The notes under the pieces were generated by a model. It was not told the origin of the DNA. It was given only the letters and a program-made list of their open reading frames with translations, and searched no databases. A DNA stretch of 64,000 nucleotides from NCBI RefSeq assembly GCF_001277255.1, contig NZ_CP012264.1:1922001-1986000 (forward strand), in the 5' to 3' direction. Both the position numbers and the translations under genes were made by a program. This DNA is from Cronobacter condimenti 1330 (lineage in GTDB: Bacteria; Pseudomonadota; Gammaproteobacteria; Enterobacterales; Enterobacteriaceae). This document shows positions 49,313-57,593 of this stretch, piece after piece; the first letter of the stretch is position 1; the number at the start of each line of letters is the position of its first letter.

Positions 49313-51634
49313 TTAATCCTCGTTAACAACCTTTTCGGCTGCTTTACGCGCCTGCACGCGGGCTATCGCAGCGGCGACAGCGGCTTTGCGCGGGTCCTGT
49401 GCGTCGTCATCATCTTCTTCATTCGCCGCCCGGGCACGTTCGTTCGCCTGCGCGGCTTTACGCGCTTTGGCACGGGCGATAGCGGCTTCAACGGCCGCTT
49501 TGCGCGGGTCGACCGGTTCGGCAGGCGTAGCGTCCACCGGCGCGCTTTCTGTGGTCTGCGCCGCTTTACGGGCTTTGGCGCGGGCGATAGCGGCTTCAAC
49601 GGCCGCTTTGCGCGGGTCAACCGGTTCGGCAGGCGTAGCGTCCACCGGCGCGCTTTCCGTGTTCTGCGCCGCTTTACGGGCTTTGGCGCGGGCGATAGCG
49701 GCTTCAACGGCCGCTTTGCGCGGGTCAACCGGTTCGGCAGGCGTAGCGTCCACCGGCGCGCTTTCCGTGTTCTGCGCGGCTTTACGCGCTTTGGCGCGGG
49801 CGATGGCGGCTTCAACGGCCGCTTTGCGCGGGTCAACCGGTTCGGCAGGCGTAGCGTCCACCGGCGCGCTTTCTGTGGTCTGCGCGGCTTTACGGGCTTT
49901 GGCGCGGGCGATGGCGGCTTCAACGGCCGCTTTGCGCGGATCGGTTTCGGCTACCGGTTCAGTGGCTTCCATCGCTGGCACCGAGCTGTTAGCGGCCATC
50001 TCCTGCTGCACTTTTTCTGCCTGTCGCGCGCGGGCTTCGGCTTTGCGCGCTTCACGGGCGGCGATCGCAGCGCTGTTATCCGGTTTCTCGCCTGCGGTCA
50101 CCATAATCGGTTTATCGTCGGTTTTTTTCTCGCGTGCCCGGGCGAGCGCGGCCTGGATAGCGTCCTGATCCTGGCCGGAAGGCTGAACTGCCGATTTTTT
50201 ATGGCGTTCCAGCCGCGCGGCTTTCTCACGTTCCAGACGCGCCTGGCGTGCTTCAAAGCGGGCTTTTGCTTCTGCCGCGCGTTTTTCTTCTTCCGCAATA
50301 GCACGGATCTCCGCTTTTTCCTGACGGAAATATTGCACGAGAGGGATATTGCTTGGGCAGACATAGGCGCACGCCCCGCACTCAATGCAGTCCGCCAGAT
50401 TATGCGCAGTGGCTTTGTCATGCTGTTGGCCGACACTGAACCAGTAAAGCTGTTGCGGAAGGAGATCCGCCGGGCAGGCATCAGCGCAGGCGCTGCAACG
50501 GATGCAGTGCTGCTCTTCCTGCGGTGTGCCCATCTCGGTCGCTGACGGGGCCAGCAGGCAGTTAGTAATTTTTACGACCGGCACATCAAGGCCCGGCAGG
50601 GTAAAGCCCATCAGCGGGCCGCCCATAATCACCAGTTGTTCGCTGGTGGGAATAAATCCGGCATGCTCCAGCAGGTGACGCACCGGCGTACCAATACGCG
50701 CCCAGACGTTACCCGGACGGCCCACGGCCTCGCCGGTGAGTGTGACGACGCGTTCGGTGAGCGGCTCACCGTCGATAATGGCGCGCTTGACGGCAAAGGC
50801 GGTACCGACGTTTTGCATCAGCACGCCGATATCAGAAGAGCGGCCGCCGTGCGGCACCTGTTTACCGGTCAGGATCTGGGTGAGCTGCTTTGCACCGCCC
50901 GACGGATATTTGGTCGGGATAACGCGCAGGCGAATTTTATGCTCGCCATGCAGGACCGCGCGCATCATGGAGATCGCCTGCGGTTTATTGTCTTCAATAC
51001 CAATAAGCACTTCACGCGGCTGAAGGATATGCGCGAGGATGCGCACACCGTCCATGATCTGCGCAGCACAATCCTGCATCAGACGGTCATCGGCGGTAAT
51101 GTAGGGCTCGCACTCCGCCGCGTTGATGATAAGCGTCTCGATTTTATCGCCGCCGCCCTGGAGTTTGGTGCCGGTCGGGAACCCGGCGCCGCCGAGGCCC
51201 GCCACGCCAAACTGGTGGATACGCTCAATCAGCGCCTCGCGGCTGCGGCATTGATAATCGCTCCAGCCTTCACGGGCAATCCAGCGGTCTTCGCCATCGG
51301 CGTCGATAATCACTGAAAGCTCCGGCAGGGCGGAAGGGTGAGCGGTAGGGTGCGGCATGATGGCCGTCACCGTGCCGGACGTTGGTGCATGCACGGGCAA
51401 CATTCGTCCGCTGCCAAGGGTCAGCGGCTGGCCGCGCAGGACTTTATCGCCTGGCGCTACGCAAATCTCGCCTTCATTACCGATATGTTGTTTTAGCGGA
51501 ATGATAAAACGCCCCGGCAGCGGCAACTGGCGCAGCGGGGTGCCGTTAGACTGGGTTTTCATCTCTGGCGGATGGATGCCGCCGTTGAAATCCCAGACTT
51601 TCTCTTTTCGGAACGCAGAAAATAACTTAAGCAT
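49313..51634 (-). CDS. rsxC: Electron transport complex subunit RsxC with repeat-rich tail
   Basis: NADH/FMN-binding peripheral subunit of the Rsx complex. 773 residues: a biotinyl-like N-terminal part, an NqrF/NuoF-like core (GLGGAGFPTGTKL, AAECEPYITADDRLM), two [4Fe-4S] motifs CIRCSACADACP and CIECGACAYVCP (about 375-425), a charged coiled-coil-like segment (about 440-560), then Ala/Lys/Arg-rich 36-residue tandem repeats to the end. ATG at 51634 by homology (MLKLFSAFRKEKVWDFNGG), overlapping rsxB by eight bases. It is about 33 residues longer than K-12 RsxC as I recall it, a difference likely due to repeat number. Confidence 0.97.
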   Translation of the reverse strand: MLKLFSAFRKEKVWDFNGGIHPPEMKTQSNGTPLRQLPLPGRFIIPLKQHIGNEGEICVAPGDKVLRGQPLTLGSGRMLPVHAPTSGTVTAIMPHPTAHPSALPELSVIIDADGEDRWIAREGWSDYQCRSREALIERIHQFGVAGLGGAGFPTGTKLQGGGDKIETLIINAAECEPYITADDRLMQDCAAQIMDGVRILAHILQPREVLIGIEDNKPQAISMMRAVLHGEHKIRLRVIPTKYPSGGAKQLTQILTGKQVPHGGRSSDIGVLMQNVGTAFAVKRAIIDGEPLTERVVTLTGEAVGRPGNVWARIGTPVRHLLEHAGFIPTSEQLVIMGGPLMGFTLPGLDVPVVKITNCLLAPSATEMGTPQEEQHCIRCSACADACPADLLPQQLYWFSVGQQHDKATAHNLADCIECGACAYVCPSNIPLVQYFRQEKAEIRAIAEEEKRAAEAKARFEARQARLEREKAARLERHKKSAVQPSGQDQDAIQAALARAREKKTDDKPIMVTAGEKPDNSAAIAAREARKAEARARQAEKVQQEMAANSSVPAMEATEPVAETDPRKAAVEAAIARAKARKAAQTTESAPVDATPAEPVDPRKAAVEAAIARAKARKAAQNTESAPVDATPAEPVDPRKAAVEAAIARAKARKAAQNTESAPVDATPAEPVDPRKAAVEAAIARAKARKAAQTTESAPVDATPAEPVDPRKAAVEAAIARAKARKAAQANERARAANEEDDDDAQDPRKAAVAAAIARVQARKAAEKVVNED
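49360..49945 (-). repeat. 108-bp in-frame tandem repeat array in rsxC
   Basis: The phrase GGTTCGGCAGGCGTAGCG recurs at 49515, 49623, 49731 and 49839, an exact 108-base period (36 codons). Each unit begins DPRKAAVEAAIARAKARKAA and ends ESAPVDATPAEPV. There are four full units and two partial ones. Copies differ mainly by TTESAP versus NTESAP. Confidence 0.95.
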
Positions 51635-52205
51635 GGTGTTCCACAGGAATGTTACGCACCGGGATCGTGTTGAGATCCCACTTCCAGTTTTCCGTTGTGG
51701 TGGCGGCCGGACGCAGTTCAATGCACTGCGTGGGGCACGGATCCACGCATAGGTTGCAGCCGGTGCAGAGGTCGCTTACGACGGTGTGCATGGCGCGAGT
51801 GGCACCGACAATCGCATCCACCGGGCAGGCCTGAATACATTTAGTGCAGCCAATACAGCTCGGCTCGTCGATAACTGCCAGCATGCGCACGGGTTGTGCG
51901 GCTTCAGCGCCGCCGTCAAGCGGCTGCGGTTCGACGTTAAGCAGCGTGGCGATTTTCTGCATCACCGGCTCGCCGCCAGGGACGCAACGGTTAATCTGTT
52001 CGCCATTGTTGGCAACGGCTTCAGCGTACGGACGGCATCCTGGATAGCCGCACTGGCCGCACTGGCTCTGAGGCAGCAGCTCGTCGACCTGGTCGACCAC
52101 CGGATCTTCTTCTGCGGCGAAGCGGCGCGAGGCGTAGCCCAGCAACATGCCGAAGAGCAGGGCCAGAAGCGTCAGCGCGATAACCGCGACAACAATCATT
52201 TCCAT
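51627..52205 (-). CDS. rsxB: Electron transport complex subunit RsxB
   Basis: A 192-residue ferredoxin-like subunit with an N-terminal membrane anchor (about 5-25). A first Cys cluster LPQSQCGQCGYPGCRPYAEA, and two [4Fe-4S] motifs CIGCTKCIQACPVDAI and CTGCNLCVDPCPTQCI (about 112-155). ATG at 52205 shares one base with the rsxA stop (TGATG). Confidence 0.97.
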   Translation of the reverse strand: MEMIVVAVIALTLLALLFGMLLGYASRRFAAEEDPVVDQVDELLPQSQCGQCGYPGCRPYAEAVANNGEQINRCVPGGEPVMQKIATLLNVEPQPLDGGAEAAQPVRMLAVIDEPSCIGCTKCIQACPVDAIVGATRAMHTVVSDLCTGCNLCVDPCPTQCIELRPAATTTENWKWDLNTIPVRNIPVEHHA

Positions 52206-52786
52206 CAGAACTTCACCAGACCACTAAAACCCATGAAGGCCAGCGACATCAGACCTGCTGTCACCAGCGCAATGGCGTTGCCGCGAAACGGCAGCGGCAC
52301 GTCGGCGACCACCAGACGTTCACGAATGGCGGCAAACAGCACCATGACCAGCGAAAAACCGACCGCGGCGGAAAAACCGTACAGCGCGGACTGCATAAAG
52401 GTGTGATTGAAATTAATGCTCAACAGCGCGACGCCCAGCACCGCGCAGTTGGTGGTAATCAGCGGCAGATAGATGCCAAGCAGACGATAGAGCGCCGGGC
52501 TGGTTTTACGTACGACCATTTCGGTGAACTGCACCACGACGGCGATAACCAGAATAAATGCCATCGTACGCAGGTAGACGAGCTCCAGCGGCACCAGGAT
52601 CCAGTGATCGATAATCCAGGAAAAAATGGTCGCGAGCGTCATCACGAACGTGGTCGCCATTCCCATGCCGATCGCCGATTCGAGTTTTTTGGAAACACCC
52701 ATAAACGGACACAGGCCGAGAAACTTCACGAGCACGAAGTTATTGACCAGCACCGTTCCAACAAACAACAGCAAATAATCAGTCAT
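52205..52786 (-). CDS. rsxA: Electron transport complex subunit RsxA
   Basis: A 193-residue membrane subunit with six spans, paralogous to RsxE. FVLVKFLGLCPFMGVSKKLESAIGMG and YLPLITTNCAVLGVALL carry the conserved Cys pair. First gene of the rsxABCDGE-nth operon; ydgK lies 74 bases upstream on the same strand. Confidence 0.97.
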   Translation of the reverse strand: MTDYLLLFVGTVLVNNFVLVKFLGLCPFMGVSKKLESAIGMGMATTFVMTLATIFSWIIDHWILVPLELVYLRTMAFILVIAVVVQFTEMVVRKTSPALYRLLGIYLPLITTNCAVLGVALLSINFNHTFMQSALYGFSAAVGFSLVMVLFAAIRERLVVADVPLPFRGNAIALVTAGLMSLAFMGFSGLVKF

Positions 52787-52860
52787 TATTCGACCTGAAA
52801 CGAAAAAAGCCGCTCATTATCGGACATACGACCGAGGGCGACAACGGAGAATCTGTAAGG

Positions 52861-53304
52861 TTATTTTGCCCTGACAAACGTCTGCTTTACGCGCACCGAG
52901 CGTTTGAAATAAGGCACCAGAAGTGCTGCGGCCAGAAGCGGGAACAGCAACTGGCGCACTGCCAGCGCATCGCTGACTGGCGAGAACGCGAACGATTTTA
53001 TCGCCAACAGCACAGTGAGCAGCAGCCAGATAATATAGTGGCGCGGCACGCCCTGACGGCGTTTGAAAAAAGCGATAGTCAGCCAGAGTGTATATCCCCA
53101 CATCGCCATCGCGCACAGCATTGAGGCATACCACCATATCAGGGCTGAGGTGCCCTGCGCGCTAAGCGTCTGATGGAGCTGCGGTGAAGCAAGCCCCATA
53201 ATATAGAGCGCGACGGCGAGCGTGGTGCTGAGTAACGACATCAATAACCAGGCGAGAGGGGCAAGCAACCAGCCTCCGATGCGCATCGGGGATGCGTCGG
53301 TCAT
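52861..53304 (-). CDS. ydgK: DUF2569 membrane protein YdgK
   Basis: A 147-residue inner-membrane protein with four predicted spans. The opening MRIGGWLLAPLAWLLMSLLS is typical of DUF2569. It lies just upstream of rsxA as in E. coli and may share its transcript. No function is known to me. The minus frame also has ATG at residue 6 (SPMRIGGW), so the start is uncertain by five codons. Confidence 0.9.
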   Translation of the reverse strand: MTDASPMRIGGWLLAPLAWLLMSLLSTTLAVALYIMGLASPQLHQTLSAQGTSALIWWYASMLCAMAMWGYTLWLTIAFFKRRQGVPRHYIIWLLLTVLLAIKSFAFSPVSDALAVRQLLFPLLAAALLVPYFKRSVRVKQTFVRAK

Positions 53305-53398
53305 ATTACCTCCCGGGGTATAAATTCAACAAATGGCTAAAGCATAATTACAGCGCAAAGATTATAAGGATTTTCTGTCTGATTGCTACCTTTGCGGC

Positions 53399-53614
53399 TT
53401 ACTGGACATAGCGCCAGACGGTTTTCGGCACTTGCCCTAAGTCATACAGACGCCCGCCTGACACCAGCTCCGCGCGACGATGGTCCGCAGCCCGGTACAT
53501 ATTGATAATTTCCTGATTGTCAGTGAGCGTGTAATTAAGGTGATCGAACAATTTCTCCAGACTTTCAAGCGTGCTGATTTTACGAAACTTTAATAAATAG
53601 TCCTGAACGGTCAT
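53399..53614 (-). CDS. cnu: Hha-family nucleoid protein Cnu (YdgT)
   Basis: A 71-residue Hha/YmoA-type protein that binds H-NS and StpA and modulates silencing, also reported to bind oriC. MTVQDYLLKFRKISTLESLE and YRAADHRRAELVSGGRLYDL are almost identical to E. coli Cnu. ATG at 53614 is chosen by homology; the upstream extension to 53689 is rejected. Confidence 0.97.
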   Translation of the reverse strand: MTVQDYLLKFRKISTLESLEKLFDHLNYTLTDNQEIINMYRAADHRRAELVSGGRLYDLGQVPKTVWRYVQ

Positions 53615-54272
53615 GTTAATTGTTATCCGCGCAATAAAATAATAAAGGGATTCGCCAGGAAAGGCCGGCCGGGTAAAGAATAAACGCAAAAACGCCGTTA
53701 TGCAGGTTTAATAAAAGCCTGAATAACATTTAAGAGTTTTCCTTGAGAATTAACGCAGGCCCGTTCCATATAGAGGCGAAAGAGTAACGCGCTTCGGTAT
53801 AGCTGGCAATATCTGCGCTGTGGTGGAATGTGCCCTTTTTACGACAATATGTAAATGAAGCGGCGTGTGGGGTTGGACGGCGGTGACAGACCGCTCAGCC
53901 GGTCTCTACTCCCCGGCTTCGGGTCACGACGCAGACCCTTCCTGAAGCGAAGGATAAACGGGTAATGCTTAAGGATTATTCATGATTTTTTGTGCGCCAT
54001 TAATTGCGCGATTAACGCCACGCTATTTCTTTTAAGTCATGTTGCTTATTTCATCAAAACAATAAATCGCTCACATCACTGCCTCCATGCATGCATGGAC
54101 TAACATCGCCTAATCCCCATTGGGCTTCTGAGTTTGCGAAAAATGCCCTCAACCTATTTTGAAATGATGAAGATTCTGAAATAAGCCGTTTATTTCCGTT
54201 TGGTTATGAAACCGTTGAGCCTTGCGGGCTAATGGTGTCAAATACCGAAGTCAACCCAGCAGAGGAATGAAC
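53615..54272. other. Long intergenic region cnu-ydgJ with structured GC-rich island
   Basis: 658 bases. AT-rich flanks surround a GC-rich island (53857-53965) that can form four successive short hairpins: AGACCG/CGGTCT, CCCG/CGGG, GGTC/GACC and CCTTC/GAAGG. E. coli encodes the 41-residue Blr here; I found no blr on either strand. Small overlapping frames are listed separately. Confidence 0.6.
53855..53965 (+). CDS. Possible 36-codon small ORF over the structured island
   Basis: ATG at 53855 opens a frame encoding a very basic 36-residue peptide (MKRRVGLDGGDRPLSRSLLP at the start, RRRPFLKRRING at the end). There is no good ribosome site. Its stop TAA overlaps the ATG of a six-codon frame (TAATG), which in turn ends in ATGA overlapping a 17-codon frame at 53982-54035 (MIFCAPLIARLTPRYFF) with AAGG seven bases upstream. 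Coding is unproven; the GC-rich island may simply be a structured RNA. Confidence 0.25.
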   Translation: MKRRVGLDGGDRPLSRSLLPGFGSRRRPFLKRRING

Positions 54273-55316
54273 ATGAACGATAAGGTCCGGGTAGGATTAA
54301 TTGGCTACGGCTACGCCAGCAAAACGTTTCACGCGCCGCTTATCGCGGGCACGCCTGGGATGGAGCTTGCTGCCGTCTCCAGCAGCGATGCCGCTAAAGT
54401 GCACGCTGACTGGCCTGGGATGCCTGTGGTATCAGACCCTAAACAACTGTTTAACAATCCGCATCTTGATCTCATTGTCATTCCCACGCCTAACGATACC
54501 CACTTTCCGCTCGCAAAAGCCGCGCTGGAAGCTGGCAAACATGTGGTTGTGGATAAGCCTTTTACGGTCACGCTATCTCAGGCGCGGGAGCTTGAGACGC
54601 TCGCAAAAAGTTTGGGGCTCGTACTGTCAGTATTTCACAACCGACGCTGGGACAGCGATTTCCTGACGCTTAAGCAGATCATTAACGAGGGGCAAATCGG
54701 AGAGATCGCGTATTTCGAATCTCATTTTGACCGTTTTCGTCCGCAGGTGCGCGATCGCTGGCGCGAACAGGCGGGGCCGGGTAGCGGCATCTGGTACGAT
54801 CTGGCGCCGCATCTGCTGGACCAGACAGTACAGTTATTCGGGCTGCCGGTGAGTATTTATGTCGATTTAGCAGAGCTTCGCCCAAGCGCGCAAGCCACAG
54901 ACTATTTCCACGCGGTACTGGCGTACCCGGAGCGGCGTGTCGTGCTGCATGGCACCATGCTGGCCGCGGCGGAATCGGCGCGCTATATCGTTCATGGCAC
55001 GCGTGGAAGCTATGTAAAATTTGGTCTCGACCCGCAGGAGGAGCGCCTGAAAGCCGGTGCGCGTCCGCCACAAGAGAACTGGGGTTATGACATGCGCGAC
55101 GGCGTGTTAACGCTTGCCAGGGGCGACTTGCTTGATGAACAGACCCTGCTGACGGTGCCGGGCAACTATCCGGCTTATTATGCGGCGGTGCGTAGCGCCA
55201 TTCGTGGCGAAGGTGAAAATCCCGTCCCGGCAAGCCAGGCCATTGTCGTGATGGAACTTATCGAAGCTGGCATCGAATCCGCCAAACGCCGCACGGCGAT
55301 ATGTCTGCGCGGTTGA
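54273..55316 (+). CDS. ydgJ: Gfo/Idh/MocA-family oxidoreductase YdgJ
   Basis: A 347-residue NAD(P)-dependent oxidoreductase. N-terminal Rossmann fold with VRVGLIGYGYASKTFHAPLI and the EKP-like motif as VVDKPFTVTLSQA (about 92-104). The C-terminal half has SGIWYDLAPHLLDQ with the catalytic His region. ATG at 54273 has AGAGGA six bases upstream. Very close to E. coli YdgJ. A terminator follows at 55373-55404. Substrate unknown. Confidence 0.95.
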   Translation: MNDKVRVGLIGYGYASKTFHAPLIAGTPGMELAAVSSSDAAKVHADWPGMPVVSDPKQLFNNPHLDLIVIPTPNDTHFPLAKAALEAGKHVVVDKPFTVTLSQARELETLAKSLGLVLSVFHNRRWDSDFLTLKQIINEGQIGEIAYFESHFDRFRPQVRDRWREQAGPGSGIWYDLAPHLLDQTVQLFGLPVSIYVDLAELRPSAQATDYFHAVLAYPERRVVLHGTMLAAAESARYIVHGTRGSYVKFGLDPQEERLKAGARPPQENWGYDMRDGVLTLARGDLLDEQTLLTVPGNYPAYYAAVRSAIRGEGENPVPASQAIVVMELIEAGIESAKRRTAICLRG

Positions 55317-55372
55317 TGCATTCGCCCCGGCGTCATGGGGTGCCTTTCTGTTTCTTCGCTGTACGACAATCT

Positions 55373-55404
55373 AAACGGCGCGTCACCCAGGCGCGCCGTT
55401 TTAC
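55373..55404 (+). terminator. Terminator of ydgJ
   Basis: AAACGGCGCG/CGCGCCGTTT ten-base stem with a nine-base loop, ending in TTTTA, 57 bases after the ydgJ stop. Confidence 0.65.
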
Positions 55405-55474
55405 GAGGTTTACTCGCGAGGATCGGCTTTTTGTTGCAAAGTAATGTCACCTGCAACACAACAAGGAACTGACA

Positions 55475-56473
55475 ATGGGCTGGCTGCAGCGGCTTAAAAT
55501 CGACACATTTTTACTGATTATGATAGGCGTCGTGGTTGTCGCGTCGCTGTTTCCGTGTGAAGGGAACGTCAAAACAGTCTTTGAATATCTCACGACCGCC
55601 GCCATCGCGCTGCTGTTCTTTATGCATGGCGCGAAGCTCTCTCGCGAGGCGATTCTGGCGGGAATGGGACACTGGCGACTGCACCTGGTGGTATTTCTCA
55701 GCACCTTTGTGCTCTTTCCACTGCTGGGGCTGGCGATGCAGTTCATTCCGCACAGTGTATTGCCGCCATCGCTCTATATGGGCTTTCTTTATCTGTGCGC
55801 ATTACCGGCTACCGTGCAATCCGCCATTGCGTTTACGTCTGTTGCGCGCGGCAATGTGGCCGCAGCGGTATGCAGCGCCTCGGCGTCGAGCATCCTTGGT
55901 ATTTTCCTCTCACCAGTATTAGTGGGCGTGATGATGCAGGCGCAAGAGGGCGATACCAACACGCTTGAAGCCATCGGGAAAATTATCCTGCAACTGATGG
56001 TGCCATTTGTCATCGGGCACCTTTCGCGCCCGTGGATTGGCCGTTGGGTCGACAAACATAAAAAACTCATTGGTATGACCGACCGTTCGTCAATTCTGCT
56101 GGTGGTTTATGTTGCGTTCAGTGAGGCAGTGGTGCAGGGGATCTGGCATCAGGTCACCGGGCTTGCGCTGCTTTCGGTGCTGATTGTGTCGCTGGTACTG
56201 CTGGCGATTGTGCTGGTGGTCAACGTCTGGACGGCACGACTGCTTGGCTTTAATAAAGAAGATGAAATTACCATCGTCTTTTGCGGCTCGAAGAAAAGCC
56301 TCGCGAACGGCGTGCCAATGGCGAATGTGCTGTTTCCGGCAAGTCAGGTGGGGATTATGGTGCTACCGCTCATGATTTTCCATCAAATCCAGCTGATGGT
56401 GTGTGCCGTTATGGCGCAGCGTTACGCTCGCCGGCAGGCAAATAAAACAGGCCAGAAGGCATCTGCCTCCTGA
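55475..56473 (+). CDS. Bile acid:sodium symporter-family protein (YfeH-like)
   Basis: A 332-residue inner-membrane protein with about nine to ten spans of the SBF-like/BASS superfamily. Features: YLCALPATVQSAIAFTSVARGN (the unwound-helix crossing region), a central amphipathic DKHKKLIGMTDRSS loop, and VFCGSKKSLANGVPMANVLF near 275. It resembles E. coli YfeH, which is located elsewhere. ATG at 55475 with AAGGAACT upstream. It separates ydgJ from add, which are neighbours in E. coli. The substrate is unknown. Confidence 0.88.
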   Translation: MGWLQRLKIDTFLLIMIGVVVVASLFPCEGNVKTVFEYLTTAAIALLFFMHGAKLSREAILAGMGHWRLHLVVFLSTFVLFPLLGLAMQFIPHSVLPPSLYMGFLYLCALPATVQSAIAFTSVARGNVAAAVCSASASSILGIFLSPVLVGVMMQAQEGDTNTLEAIGKIILQLMVPFVIGHLSRPWIGRWVDKHKKLIGMTDRSSILLVVYVAFSEAVVQGIWHQVTGLALLSVLIVSLVLLAIVLVVNVWTARLLGFNKEDEITIVFCGSKKSLANGVPMANVLFPASQVGIMVLPLMIFHQIQLMVCAVMAQRYARRQANKTGQKASAS

Positions 56474-56486
56474 CCTGATGCGCGGT

Positions 56487-57488
56487 TTAGGCCGCGCTGA
56501 CTTTCTTCATCAACGCCTGTTTTTCTGCATCCGTCAGGAACGCGATTTTCAGGCCATTTTCCTGTGCGGTGCGGATCTGAGCCTGGCTCAGGCCAGCCGC
56601 CGGGGCCGCCACCTGATATTCATGCCCGATATCCACGCCCTGAACGCCCGGATCGTCCGTATTGATGGTCGCGAGGATCTGGTGGTCAAGGTACTGCTTC
56701 AGTGGGTGATGCGCGAGCGACGCCACCGTACTGGTCTGGATATTAGACGTCAGGCAGGATTCGATGCCAATACCCTGTTCTGCAAGGAAATCCATCAGTG
56801 CGGGATCTTCGACCGCTTTGACACCGTGACCGATACGCTCAGCACCAAGTTCGCGGATGGCCTGCCAGATGCTCTCCGGGCCTGCTGCCTCGCCCGCATG
56901 AACCGTAATATGCCAGCCCGCGTCGCGTCCGCGGTTAAAGTGATTCAGGAACAGGCTACCGGGGAAGCCCAGCTCGTCACCTGCCAGATCCAGCGCGGTA
57001 ATATGGTCGCGATGCGCCAGCAAGCCCTCCAGCTCGGCTACACATGCCTCTTCCCCAAAAGTGCGGCTCAGTATGCCGATAAGACGGGCCTCAACGCCGA
57101 AATCGCGCGCCCCCTGACGCACGCCGTCAATAACGGCTTCCGCAACGCCTGCCACCGGCAGGTTATGCGTCATCGCCATATAACCCGGCGAAAAACGCAG
57201 CTCTACATAGTGCAGGCCGTTGCGCGCGGCATCTTCCATATTCTCATAAGCCACACGGCGGCAGGCATCCAGGGAGCCAAGCACTTTCACACCCCAGTCC
57301 AGCTTCGCGAGGAAGCTCACCAGATCGGGTTCATTTTTGGTTATCTGTACGTGCGGACGCAGCGTCTCCAGCGTATCGGCGGGCAGGACAAGATTAAACT
57401 GGCGGCCCAGGTCGAGAATGGTTTGGGCGCGGATGTTGCCGTCAAGATGGCGATGGAGGTCGGTAAGGGGAAGGCGGGTATCAATCAT
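56487..57488 (-). CDS. add: Adenosine deaminase
   Basis: Deaminates adenosine and deoxyadenosine to (deoxy)inosine. The 333 residues equal E. coli Add. Zinc ligands HRHLDGN (about 12-18), the HAGEA motif, GHGVKAVEDP and the TNTDDPGVQG-type end (here INTDDPGVQG). ATG at 57488 by homology. It is downstream of malY on the same strand, after a hairpin at 57562-57590. Confidence 0.97.
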   Translation of the reverse strand: MIDTRLPLTDLHRHLDGNIRAQTILDLGRQFNLVLPADTLETLRPHVQITKNEPDLVSFLAKLDWGVKVLGSLDACRRVAYENMEDAARNGLHYVELRFSPGYMAMTHNLPVAGVAEAVIDGVRQGARDFGVEARLIGILSRTFGEEACVAELEGLLAHRDHITALDLAGDELGFPGSLFLNHFNRGRDAGWHITVHAGEAAGPESIWQAIRELGAERIGHGVKAVEDPALMDFLAEQGIGIESCLTSNIQTSTVASLAHHPLKQYLDHQILATINTDDPGVQGVDIGHEYQVAAPAAGLSQAQIRTAQENGLKIAFLTDAEKQALMKKVSAA

Positions 57489-57561
57489 GATGGCACTCTT
57501 TTTTAGAATAAAGTGCATACCATTATAAAAATAATTACCGGCAGAAAGCTACGTTGCGCAA

Positions 57562-57590
57562 CAAAAGAGGGGCGGTAATCGCCCCTTTTG
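57562..57590 (-). terminator. Hairpin terminator after malXY
   Basis: CAAAAGAGGGGCG pairs with CGCCCCTTTTG around a short loop, directly after the malY stop; on the minus strand the stem base is A/T-rich. Confidence 0.65.
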
Positions 57591-57593
57591 CGT

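Noticed and set aside
49208..50545. A 445-codon plus-strand frame opposite rsxC (and a second of 260 codons at 49386-50168)
   Set aside because: They are by-products of the 108-bp GC-rich repeats: the translation is a Phe/Arg/Gly or Ala/Ser-rich repeat with no start signal, and rsxC on the other strand is certain.
53690..54272. A blr-like gene in the cnu-ydgJ gap
   Set aside because: Looked for the 41-residue Blr on both strands; nothing resembling it is present.
56403..57506. A 367-codon plus-strand frame opposite add
   Set aside because: Antisense shadow; add is intact on the minus strand with all active-site motifs.
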